Assembly (NCBI GenBank): GCA_947630155.1 | Contig: CANRGM010000052.1 | Coordinates: 1 to 7,361 of the forward strand | Length of the DNA: 7,361 nucleotides | Direction: 5' to 3' | Origin: an uncultured Clostridia bacterium | GTDB lineage: Bacteria > Bacillota > Clostridia > TANB77 > CAG-508 | Made by a program: the position numbers and the translations under genes | The notes under the pieces: generated by a model | Databases searched by the model: none | Told to the model about the DNA's origin: nothing | The model's input: only the letters and a program-made list of their open reading frames with translations | Shown: positions 1 to 7,250 of the stretch, one piece after another | Position numbering within the stretch: position 1 is the first letter of the stretch | How the letters are laid out: every line of letters starts with the position of its first letter

Positions 1-449
1 TCAGTAATACTTCTATCATATTCACTAGTTCCATAATCACCAAAATTATTACCATAAATAGTAGCTATGTCATATTTTGTGGTTAGCGGAAATAATAATC
101 CTGTTGAGTCAGAAAAACCTTGAACAAATTTAGGATTTGATAGTATTTTTTCAAACTTTACATATGGAAGAATTTCCACTAAAAATTCTCCACCTGCTGC
201 ACACATTATAAGTCCTATATTTTCGTCTTCAAACATTTTATTTACTTCTTCAGCTCTTTCTATAGCAGAAGCACTTCTGCATTTTTCTGATTTATTAATA
301 TTCTTTGACAAAATTAATTTATATCCCAATTTTTCTAGATTAGATTTCGCATTCTCATATTTTTTTATATGAAAATCATCATATGCACCACTTGATGGCG
401 CTGGAACACCTATACACATACCTTTTTCTATAAATTTTGGATAAATCAT
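1..449 (-). CDS. LD-carboxypeptidase, peptidase family S66 (LdcA/MccF-like), N-terminal part only
   Basis: Family S66 serine peptidases cleave the L,D bond between diaminopimelate (or lysine) and the terminal D-Ala of murein tetrapeptides during wall recycling. MccF-type members instead cleave microcin C-like aminoacyl-nucleotide conjugates. I translated 149 codons from the ATG at 449. Family marks are the opening GVPAPSSG (residues 14-21), AAGGEF (84-89) and GFSDST (111-116), which carries the presumed nucleophile Ser113. This is followed by a stretch containing IYGNNFGDYG (131-140). The catalytic Glu and His lie in the C-terminal domain, outside the window, so activity cannot be confirmed; family members are about 300-350 aa. 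No signal peptide is visible, so it is probably cytoplasmic. The start is supported by AAGGAG at 455-460, five bases upstream. The ATG overlaps the aspS stop (ATGA, 446-449), so the gene is probably co-transcribed and translationally coupled with aspS. Family assignment is firm; the choice between murein and antibiotic substrate is open. Confidence 0.9.
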   Translation of the reverse strand, partial: MIYPKFIEKGMCIGVPAPSSGAYDDFHIKKYENAKSNLEKLGYKLILSKNINKSEKCRSASAIERAEEVNKMFEDENIGLIMCAAGGEFLVEILPYVKFEKILSNPKFVQGFSDSTGLLFPLTTKYDIATIYGNNFGDYGTSEYDRSIT

Positions 450-2212
450 ATTTTCTCCTTTTCTTCAACAGAAATATGCACATCCCTTAATTGTTCAGGC
501 ATAACTATAGATGGTGCTCCCATTAAAATATCTCTTGCTTTTTTGTTTTTAGGAAATGCTATAACTTCCCTAATGTTCTGTGAATCTGCAATTAACATTA
601 TCATTCTATCTATTCCAGGTGCAGCTCCAGCATGTGGAGGTGTTCCATATTGGAAAGCCTTATATAAAGCTCCAAATCTTTTCTCAACATCATCTTCACT
701 ATATCCAGCAATTTGAAAAGCTTTTTTCATAATATCCACATCATGATTTCTTACAGCACCTGATGCCATTTCATAACCATTACATACCACATCAAATTGA
801 TATGCTACTATTTCAAGTGGGTCTTGGTTTAATAAAGCCTCCATTCCTCCTTGTGGCATTGAGAAAGGATTATGATTAAAGTCTATTTTACCTTCATCTG
901 ATAATTCATACATTGGAAAATCTACTACTAAACAGAACTTGTAGCAATTCTTTTCTAGTAAATCTAATCTATTTCCTAGTTCAATTCTTACTAATCCTGC
1001 AATTTTTTGTGCAGTGCTAAATTCATCAGCAATAAAAAATAGACTATCATTTGGTTTTACTCCTATAACCTCTTGCAAACCTTTTTTTACATCATCTGAA
1101 ATAAATTTAGCAATTCCACCTGATACATTATTTTCATTATCAAATTTTGTCCAAGCTAATCCTTTTGCTCCTAGTTCGTTTACTGCAAATTCAGACATAT
1201 TATCAAAGAATTTTCTTCCTTGTTCTGCGCCATTTGGAACTACTATAACTTTTATTGTTTTATCTTTAAATGCATTAAATTCTGTACCTTTAAAGATATC
1301 GGTTGCATCTTGTATTATTAGTGGATTCCTTAAATCTGGCTTATCTATACCATATTTTTCCATAGCTTCTTTATATGGAATACGAATAAAAGGTCCTTCA
1401 TCTACTTTCCAATCTGTAAATTTTTTAAAAGTTGATATATATACATCTTCTAACACTTTAAAAACATCTTCCTGCTCTGCAAAGCTCATCTCGAAATCTA
1501 ATTGATAAAACTCACCTGGTGCCCTATCAGCCCTTGGATCCTCATCTCTAAAACATGGAGCAATTTGAAAATACTTATCAAAACCAGATACCATTAATAA
1601 TTGTTTAAATTGTTGTGGTGCTTGAGGTAATGCATAAAATTCACCAGGATGTAATCTACTTGGAACTAAATAATCACGAGCTCCTTCTGGTGATGAATTT
1701 GCTAAAATCGGAGTTTGTATTTCATTAAAGCCTAATTCATCCATTTTATCTCTTAATGCTTTTAGTACCTTAGAACGAAGCAATATATTGTTATGCAATT
1801 TCTCATTTCTTAAATCTAAAAATCTGTATTCTAATCTTAAATCTTCTCTTACTGAATTTATATCTATTTTTTCAGAGTTGACCTCAAATGGAAGTGTTGC
1901 CTTGCATTTTCCTAAAACTTTTATTTCTTTTGCATCTATCTCTATTTCTCCTGTTGGAATTTTCATATTTTTACTGCTTCTTTCAACAACATTTCCTGTA
2001 ACTTGAATAACTGTTTCTGTTACTAAATCTTCTGATTGCTTTTGAATTTCTTCATTTTCTGATATTACTATTTGTGTTATTCCAAATTGATCTCTTAAAT
2101 CTATAAACTTCATTGCTCCAAGATTTCTAATTCTTTGAATCCATCCTGCTAATATTACTTCTTCTCCTACATTTTTTATTGTTAATTCTCCACAATTGTG
2201 ATTTCTGTACAT
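446..2212 (-). CDS. aspS: Aspartate--tRNA ligase (AspRS), class IIb
   Basis: It attaches aspartate to tRNA-Asp in the cytoplasm, using ATP. At 588 aa it has the usual full bacterial length. An N-terminal OB-fold anticodon-binding domain (about 1-105) is followed by class II motif 1 (about 147-186, with ILANSSPEGARDYLVPSR at 169-186) and motif 2 (FRDED 221-225 through GEFYQLD 233-239). The bacterial GAD insertion domain follows (about 290-420), then motif 3 (GTPPHAGAAPGIDR, 523-536, ending in Arg536). All catalytic signatures are intact. Motif 2 (RADRAPGEFYQLDFEMSF) and HNPFSMPQGG (447-456) look like alphaproteobacterial AspRS rather than the Bacillus form (RADRQPEFTQ). Leu31 and Lys81 occupy the positions that in Pseudomonas aeruginosa AspRS (His31, Gly81) relax tRNA selection, so this enzyme is predicted to be discriminating. 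The start is ATG at 2212, with AAAGGG at 2223-2228. It is the first gene of an operon with the S66 peptidase. Confidence 0.97.
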   Translation of the reverse strand: MYRNHNCGELTIKNVGEEVILAGWIQRIRNLGAMKFIDLRDQFGITQIVISENEEIQKQSEDLVTETVIQVTGNVVERSSKNMKIPTGEIEIDAKEIKVLGKCKATLPFEVNSEKIDINSVREDLRLEYRFLDLRNEKLHNNILLRSKVLKALRDKMDELGFNEIQTPILANSSPEGARDYLVPSRLHPGEFYALPQAPQQFKQLLMVSGFDKYFQIAPCFRDEDPRADRAPGEFYQLDFEMSFAEQEDVFKVLEDVYISTFKKFTDWKVDEGPFIRIPYKEAMEKYGIDKPDLRNPLIIQDATDIFKGTEFNAFKDKTIKVIVVPNGAEQGRKFFDNMSEFAVNELGAKGLAWTKFDNENNVSGGIAKFISDDVKKGLQEVIGVKPNDSLFFIADEFSTAQKIAGLVRIELGNRLDLLEKNCYKFCLVVDFPMYELSDEGKIDFNHNPFSMPQGGMEALLNQDPLEIVAYQFDVVCNGYEMASGAVRNHDVDIMKKAFQIAGYSEDDVEKRFGALYKAFQYGTPPHAGAAPGIDRMIMLIADSQNIREVIAFPKNKKARDILMGAPSIVMPEQLRDVHISVEEKEKI

Positions 2213-2257
2213 AAGTATTCATCCCTTTCGATATATAAAACTTCTTTTAATGTGTAT

Positions 2258-2285
2258 ATTATATCAGAAATATTATAAAATTCAA
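2258..2285 (-). promoter_or_regulatory. Sigma-A-type promoter for aspS
   Basis: Read on the minus strand, a -35 TTGAAT (2280-2285) is followed after 16 bases by a perfect -10 TATAAT (2258-2263). TGA directly precedes the -10, giving an extended TGnTATAAT element. Transcription would start near 2251, leaving a leader of roughly 38 bases. That is too short for a T-box or other riboswitch, so no tRNA-sensing control of aspS is visible. This is a pattern match only. Confidence 0.65.
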
Positions 2286-2306
2286 GTTGCATTTTTGTAG
2301 TTTTTC

Positions 2307-2335
2307 TTGTTTTATTAATTATGTTGTGATAAAAT
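2307..2335 (+). promoter_or_regulatory. Sigma-A-type promoter for the orphan gene at 2376
   Basis: A -35-like TTGTTT (2307-2312) lies 17 bases before TAAAAT (2330-2335), which is preceded by TGA, making an extended -10. The expected start near 2342 gives a leader of about 34 bases ending in the ribosome site AGAAAGGA (2362-2369). The -35 is weak (three of six consensus bases), but the extended -10 compensates. The promoter is back to back with the aspS promoter, the two -35 boxes being 21 bases apart. Confidence 0.5.
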
Positions 2336-2375
2336 ACTAACAAATACAAATTAAACTTAATAGAAAGGATTATCT

Positions 2376-2849
2376 ATGGATAAAAATTTAAAACAAAAGA
2401 TAAAAAATGAAATAAAAGAAATAATAGATGAAATAGAATATGAAGAATATAAATTTAACCAAGTTTTTCACTCTAATGTAGAATTTCAAAAATCCTATTT
2501 CAAGTTTGCAAAGATTTATGAAAAATATGGAAAAGAAGCCTATTTAAAATACGTTCCAAATAAATTTAAAACTCAAGAATTAAAAGATTTAATCAAAGAA
2601 GAAAAATTTTTAGAAATATATGAGCATTATGGTGTTAAAACTATACAAAATCTAAATTATAGTTCTAATATAGCTAAAATGGAACTAAATTCAAAAAGCA
2701 GATTAAAATTGCTATTTATAAAGTTACGAAAATTTTTATCAGGCAAATTTGTACCATTACCTACCCCAACCATACTAGCATTACCAGAAAGCCTTACTGA
2801 TATTATAAATAGTAAAAATGATATTAATGTAGAAAATAAAGAAGCATAA
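2376..2849 (+). CDS. Uncharacterised charged 157-aa protein with two 34-residue-spaced repeat segments
   Basis: I do not recognise this protein and assign no function. It starts at ATG 2376 behind a good ribosome site (AGAAAGGA, six bases away) and ends in TAA. Residues 1-27 are Lys/Glu-rich and predicted helical. Two related segments follow: KFAKIYEKYGKEA (43-55) and KFLEIYEHYGVKT (77-89), exactly 34 residues apart with seven of thirteen positions identical. This suggests a helical-repeat fold. Residues 107-124 form a basic, amphipathic-looking helix (KSRLKLLFIKLRKFLSGK), then a short proline-containing hydrophobic stretch (VPLPTPTILALP, 126-137) and a polar tail. There is no signal peptide, clear transmembrane span, cysteine or obvious catalytic motif. 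The gene is monocistronic, divergent from aspS and convergent with the methyltransferase gene. Its base composition matches the neighbours, with no sign of recent transfer. A scaffold, adaptor or membrane-surface-binding role is only a guess. Confidence 0.8.
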   Translation: MDKNLKQKIKNEIKEIIDEIEYEEYKFNQVFHSNVEFQKSYFKFAKIYEKYGKEAYLKYVPNKFKTQELKDLIKEEKFLEIYEHYGVKTIQNLNYSSNIAKMELNSKSRLKLLFIKLRKFLSGKFVPLPTPTILALPESLTDIINSKNDINVENKEA

Positions 2850-2884
2850 CTAAGGTACTACTTTTAGTGTATGGCTTATATCAG

Positions 2885-2921
2885 AAAAGTCAAATGAAAG
2901 CAAAGCTCTCATTTGACTTTT
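2885..2921. terminator. Bidirectional hairpin terminator between convergent genes
   Basis: A perfect 13-base inverted repeat, AAAAGTCAAATGA (2885-2897) and TCATTTGACTTTT (2909-2921), encloses a loop. Inside it, AGC (2899-2901) can pair with GCT (2905-2907) across one A/C mismatch, giving up to 16 pairs around an AAA loop. The arms begin with AAAA and end with TTTT, so either transcript ends the hairpin in a short U run. It lies 35 bases after the orphan gene's stop, and its right arm contains the stop and last codons of the methyltransferase gene. Beyond the four T the plus strand turns to CCCC, so the U tract is short and efficiency uncertain. Confidence 0.75.
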
Positions 2922-3697
2922 CCCCTCACATATTCATAAATCATGATTCCTGCAGCCACACTCGCATTCAAACTTTCTGTTTTACCAATCATCGGGATTT
3001 TAACTTTCTTATCTGCTAAATCCTGCACTTCCTTAGAAACCCCATTTGCTTCATTTCCAATTACAATTACCTTTTTATTATAATCAATATCATATACACT
3101 ATTTCTAGCATCTAAAGAAGTTACAACTATATCAAATCTGTGCTCCTGTATTTCTTTTAATGTTTCAACCAAATTTTCAGATTTAATCACATTAACTCTA
3201 AAAATTCCTCCCATTGTTGACCTAACAACTTTCGGATTAAAACTATCTGCTGTTTCTTTAGAAAGAATTATTTGATTTAAGCCTGCAGCATCTACAGTTC
3301 TTAGAATAGTCCCAAGATTTCCAGGATCTTGAATTCCATCCAATACCACAATAAAATCTTGGCTATAATCTATATTTACATTAGCATTTTTTCTATTAAT
3401 AACAGCTAAAATACCCTGAGGATTTGAAACATCTGTAAGTGTATCGAAAATTTTTTCTGTAACATAAACACACTTAAATCTAGCAATTTCATATAATAGT
3501 TTCTTATCTATTGAACCGTCATTAACACAATCTTCACAAACCACCACACTGTCGATATTACTATTTTCTTCAATCGCTTCAGCTACAAGCTTTATACCTT
3601 CAACTATAAATTGATTTTTTTCATCACGAAACTTTTTTTCTTTTAATTTCTTTATATTTTTTACAATTTCATTATCTTTGCTAGTTATCACTTGCAT
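2909..3697 (-). CDS. TrmH/SpoU-family RNA 2'-O-ribose methyltransferase (YsgA/RlmP-like)
   Basis: SPOUT-class enzymes of this family transfer a methyl group from S-adenosylmethionine to a ribose 2'-OH in rRNA or tRNA. The 262-aa length fits the family. Residues 1-100 form the L30e-like RNA-binding domain, with the typical opening SKDNEIVKNIKKL and FIVEGIKLV (30-38). The trefoil-knot catalytic domain carries motif 1 (LDGIQDPGNLGTILRTVDA, 119-137, with Asn127 and Arg133), motif 2 (VIVIGNEANGVS, 210-221) and motif 3 (KIPMIGKTESLNASVAAG, 233-250). All three are intact. The closest well-known Firmicute relative is B. subtilis YsgA, reported as RlmP acting on the 23S A-loop; RlmB-like or tRNA targets cannot be excluded. 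The start is ATG 3697, with AAAGGAGGG at 3708-3716. It lies 58 bases downstream of mfd with no clear terminator between, so it is probably co-transcribed. The stop TGA (2909-2911) is inside the terminator hairpin. Confidence 0.92.
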   Translation of the reverse strand: MQVITSKDNEIVKNIKKLKEKKFRDEKNQFIVEGIKLVAEAIEENSNIDSVVVCEDCVNDGSIDKKLLYEIARFKCVYVTEKIFDTLTDVSNPQGILAVINRKNANVNIDYSQDFIVVLDGIQDPGNLGTILRTVDAAGLNQIILSKETADSFNPKVVRSTMGGIFRVNVIKSENLVETLKEIQEHRFDIVVTSLDARNSVYDIDYNKKVIVIGNEANGVSKEVQDLADKKVKIPMIGKTESLNASVAAGIMIYEYVRGKVK

Positions 3698-3700
3698 TTC

Positions 3701-3733
3701 AAATACTCCCTCCTTTTATAATAAATAGTATTT
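3701..3733 (-). repeat. Inverted repeat bracketing the methyltransferase ribosome-binding site
   Basis: AAATACT at 3701-3707 and its exact complement AGTATTT at 3727-3733 flank 19 bases. On the minus-strand transcript those bases hold AAAGGAGGG. The arms are AT-rich and only seven bases long, so a stable hairpin is doubtful and chance is a fair explanation. If formed, it would place the Shine-Dalgarno site in the loop. Confidence 0.3.
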
Positions 3734-3755
3734 TAAAAACTAATAACACCATAAA

Positions 3756-6700
3756 TTATTTATTTGTGATTAAATTTCTCAAAAACATTTTTATTTCATC
3801 TAATTGTTCAACATCAGTGTTAGCTTTACTTTTCAAAGTAATATATGGTTCTTTTCCTGGTGAAAAACTAACAGCATTTTTATATTCTTGAAGTAATTTA
3901 TCAACAATAGAAAAATCAAACTTATTTGCATCAAAATAAAATACATAATTTCCATTTTTCTTTGTCATTTTCAAGATATTCAACCTTCTGCATAATTCCT
4001 TTATTCTGACTATTTCTAACAAATTCTCTAGTTCTGCCGGCATATTTCCATATCTATCAATTAATTCGTCAACAATATTAGCAATATCTTCTTCACTTCT
4101 ACATAACGCAATATCTTGGTATATTTCAATCTTCTGACTAGAATCGCTAATGTATTCATCTGGAATATAACTAGAAATATTTAAATCAATTTGTACATCA
4201 ATTTCCTCTTGAACTTCAATTCCTTGCATTTCTTTTATAACTTCATCTAGTAATTTGCAATACATTTCATAACCAACTTGCTCCATATGACCATGCTGAA
4301 TTTCTCCTAGTAAACTGCCGGCTCCCCTTATTTCCAAATCACGCATAGCAATTTTGAAACCTGATCCAAACTCAGTAAATTCTTTTATTGCTTTCAAACG
4401 CTTATCTGCAACTTCAGACAATAATTTATCTGGTTTATATGTTATATATGCATAGGCTTGTTTATCGCTTCTACCAACTCTTCCACGAATTTGGTATAAT
4501 TGTGCTAACCCTAGTCTATCTGCATTTTCTACTATTATTGTATTAGCATTTGGTATGTCTATACCTGATTCCAAAATTGTAGTACATACTAAAACATTGG
4601 TCTTTTTATTAATAAAGTTAAACATTATTTCTTCAATTTCTCTACCAGTCATTTGTCCATTAGCATAACTAACTTCCGCTTCTGGAACCAACCTAGAAAG
4701 CTCTAAAGCCTTTCTTTCTATGTTTTCAACATTATTAAACAAATAAAATACTTGACCGTCTCTTTCTAATTCCTTAGTAATAGCCTCTTTTATAACATCC
4801 TCATCATACTCCAATACATAAGTTTGAACTGGCTTTCTAGCTTGAGGTGGATCATATATAACAGACATATCTCTAACACCAACTATAGACATATGTAGTG
4901 TTCTAGGAATTGGAGTTGCTGTCATTGTTAATACATCAATATTATTTTTCAATTGTTTAATTTTTTCTTTATCTTTTACACCAAATCTATGCTCTTCATC
5001 TATTATTAATAAACCTAGGTCTCTAAATTCTACATCTTCACTTAAAATCCTATGTGTTCCAACAATAACATCTATTTCCCCAAGTTTTAATTTTTTTATA
5101 ATTTGTGTTTGTTGTTTTTTAGTCTTAAACCTGTTTAACACTTCTACATTTACTGCAAAATCTTGCATTCTTTTTTTAAATTCTTCATATTGTTGATTTG
5201 CCAAAACTGTTGTTGGAACTAAATATGCAACTTGTTTATGATCCATTACCGCTTTAAAGGCTGCTCTTATAGCCACTTCTGTTTTTCCATATCCAACATC
5301 GCCACAAAGTAGCCTATCCATTGGTTTTGGTGACTCCATATCTTTCTTTACTTCTTCTATACATCGTAATTGGTCATCAGTTTCTACATATTCAAAATTT
5401 TCTTCAAATTGCTTTTGCCATTCTGTGTCTTTACTATATGCATGTCCTGAAATTTTTTCCCTTTTAGCATATAATTCTATCAGTTCCCTTGCAACTTCCC
5501 TTAAGTTATTTTTTACCTTTGTTTTTACTTTTGACCAGTCTTTTCCACCTAATTTATGAATTTTAGGAGCACCTTCTGAACCAATATATTTTCGTATTGT
5601 ATCCATATTAGTTGTTGGAACATATAAAATATCATCATCTTTATACCTAATTTTTACATAATCTTTTATTACATTATCAGCCTTTATAGTGTTAACTCCA
5701 ACATATTGACCTATTCCATGTGATTGATGAACTACATAATCGCCAATTCTCAAATCTGCGAATACAACTTTTTCTGCTTCTTTAAAATCCTTTGCAACTT
5801 TTTTCTTTTTTACAGGAATACTTGTAAAAAAATCTTCACTTGATATAACAATCAGGTTTAAGTCGTATGCTTCAAATCCTGAAGTTAATGCACCAGTTGT
5901 AATAAATACTTTTCCTTTTTCTAATGTTTCTACCTTTTTAATATAAAGATTTTCTATGTTTCTATCCTTTAGTAAAATTCCTATTTTCTTAGCATTATCT
6001 TCACTTCCACCTAAAATCAAAATCTTCTTTTTTCGTTTTATTGCATCCTGTAAAGTAGTACATAAGCTATCAATTTCGTTTTTATAAAATAGAATATCCC
6101 TATAATTAAAATTACATATTGTATTTGTAATTTTCTTACTTACCATATCATCTTTATACATAAACACACATGCATTTTTTATATTTTGTACTTTATTAGG
6201 TGTATCTGTTTCTTCTATTGAATTGTCATCTAAATATTCTTGATAAACATTTTTAAAACTATTAATATTATAAATAACATCAGGTATACTTTTTTCTTTT
6301 TCCATAAGAGTCTTTACTAAATTTCTGTTTTCAATTTTAATATTATCTACTCTCTGATTTATTTTTCCAAATTCATCTAAAACTATTACAAATTTATCTA
6401 AATATTCCAAAATGTTTGACCTTTTGCTGTAAAAACTATTAAAATATTTATCAATTTTACTTATATAATCTCCTGAACGAATTATCTCTATATCTTCTTT
6501 AATATTCTGCTTATTATTATATTCTGCTTCTTCAATATTTTTTATAACTTCATCTAATCCGTATTCCAAAATATATTCATGAGATGGATTTATTTCAAAA
6601 TCTTGCAACATTTCTATAGATCTTTGAGAAATAATATCAAACCTTCTAATTGAATCTATATCGTCTCCCCAAAACTCTAGCCTTACTCCTTGTTTTTCTG

Positions 6701-7250
6701 AAATTGATATATCAACAATTCCTCCTCTTATGCTAAATTGTCCTCTTCCATCTATTAAATCATTTCTTTCATAACCTAAATTAACCAGTTTTTGTTTCAA
6801 ATAATCTATACTAAGACTATCACCAACTTTCACTTTCATACTATTTTTATACAAAACGTTTTTTGGAATCATATCTTGCATTAAACTCTCTATTGTAAGT
6901 ATTACTATATTAATTTTATTTCTACGAATATCATTCAAAACTTCTATTCTCTCATAAGGTAAATCCTTGCTTTCAGCTATATAATCATATGTTACTAATT
7001 CTTTTTTAGGGAAAATTGCTATTTTAGAATCAAAGTATTCTAAGTCTTTTTGCAATCTTTTGGCTTGAATTTGATTGTATGTTATTACACAGATATTCTT
7101 ACCTAAACTATTTTTTAGGGCAGATATTACATGAATCTTCCCCATATCAGATAAGCCCGATAAACTTATCGGACTTTTTTGCATTTTTATGTGATTAACA
7201 ACTTCTGAAAACTTTTTTGAATTTTCCAATTCATTTGTCAGAATATTCAA
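3756..7250 (-). CDS. mfd: Transcription-repair coupling factor Mfd
   Basis: Mfd is a DNA translocase that binds the RNA polymerase beta subunit, pushes stalled polymerase off lesions and recruits UvrA. From TTG 7250 it is 1164 aa, a normal family length. In order: a UvrB-like N-terminal module with degenerate nucleotide site (GLSDMGK, 32-38), FPKKE at 80-84 and RGQFSIRGGIVDI at 169-181; the CarD-like polymerase-interaction domain (RIGDYVVHQSHGIGQY, 501-516); a linking helix (about 567-598); the translocase core with Walker A GDVGYGKT (650-657), DEEH (751-754), TATPIPRT (777-784) and motif VI QIRGRVGR (920-927); the TRG region (961-987); and the C-terminal autoinhibitory domain (about 1015-1150). 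No key residue is missing. Start choice: TTG 7250 has AAAGGA nine bases upstream. ATG 7259 touches that site directly and TTG 7268 has none; an in-frame TAG at 7272-7274 bars anything longer. The methyltransferase gene follows it. Confidence 0.96.
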   Translation of the reverse strand: MNILTNELENSKKFSEVVNHIKMQKSPISLSGLSDMGKIHVISALKNSLGKNICVITYNQIQAKRLQKDLEYFDSKIAIFPKKELVTYDYIAESKDLPYERIEVLNDIRRNKINIVILTIESLMQDMIPKNVLYKNSMKVKVGDSLSIDYLKQKLVNLGYERNDLIDGRGQFSIRGGIVDISISEKQGVRLEFWGDDIDSIRRFDIISQRSIEMLQDFEINPSHEYILEYGLDEVIKNIEEAEYNNKQNIKEDIEIIRSGDYISKIDKYFNSFYSKRSNILEYLDKFVIVLDEFGKINQRVDNIKIENRNLVKTLMEKEKSIPDVIYNINSFKNVYQEYLDDNSIEETDTPNKVQNIKNACVFMYKDDMVSKKITNTICNFNYRDILFYKNEIDSLCTTLQDAIKRKKKILILGGSEDNAKKIGILLKDRNIENLYIKKVETLEKGKVFITTGALTSGFEAYDLNLIVISSEDFFTSIPVKKKKVAKDFKEAEKVVFADLRIGDYVVHQSHGIGQYVGVNTIKADNVIKDYVKIRYKDDDILYVPTTNMDTIRKYIGSEGAPKIHKLGGKDWSKVKTKVKNNLREVARELIELYAKREKISGHAYSKDTEWQKQFEENFEYVETDDQLRCIEEVKKDMESPKPMDRLLCGDVGYGKTEVAIRAAFKAVMDHKQVAYLVPTTVLANQQYEEFKKRMQDFAVNVEVLNRFKTKKQQTQIIKKLKLGEIDVIVGTHRILSEDVEFRDLGLLIIDEEHRFGVKDKEKIKQLKNNIDVLTMTATPIPRTLHMSIVGVRDMSVIYDPPQARKPVQTYVLEYDEDVIKEAITKELERDGQVFYLFNNVENIERKALELSRLVPEAEVSYANGQMTGREIEEIMFNFINKKTNVLVCTTILESGIDIPNANTIIVENADRLGLAQLYQIRGRVGRSDKQAYAYITYKPDKLLSEVADKRLKAIKEFTEFGSGFKIAMRDLEIRGAGSLLGEIQHGHMEQVGYEMYCKLLDEVIKEMQGIEVQEEIDVQIDLNISSYIPDEYISDSSQKIEIYQDIALCRSEEDIANIVDELIDRYGNMPAELENLLEIVRIKELCRRLNILKMTKKNGNYVFYFDANKFDFSIVDKLLQEYKNAVSFSPGKEPYITLKSKANTDVEQLDEIKMFLRNLITNK

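Noticed and set aside
1014..1505. A 163-codon open frame on the plus strand inside aspS
   Set aside because: It lies wholly opposite the conserved AspRS catalytic and GAD coding sequence, has no good ribosome site, and its Ser/Phe/Ile-rich product looks like an antisense shadow.
1788..2006. A 72-codon open frame on the plus strand inside aspS
   Set aside because: Also antisense to well-conserved AspRS residues. Its hydrophobic composition is what the complement of Lys/Glu-rich coding gives.
2213..2260. T-box or other riboswitch leader before aspS
   Set aside because: The predicted promoter leaves only about 38 bases of leader, far too short for a T-box, and no specifier-loop or antiterminator sequence is present.
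2846..2872. Small hairpin ACTAA/TTAGT overlapping the orphan gene's stop
   Set aside because: Five AT-rich pairs only, and a much stronger hairpin lies immediately downstream.
3698..3755. Separate promoter or terminator between mfd and the methyltransferase gene
   Set aside because: TATTAT/TTATAA-like strings occur, but no acceptable -35 sits at the right distance. The AT palindrome at the mfd stop lacks GC pairs and a U tract.
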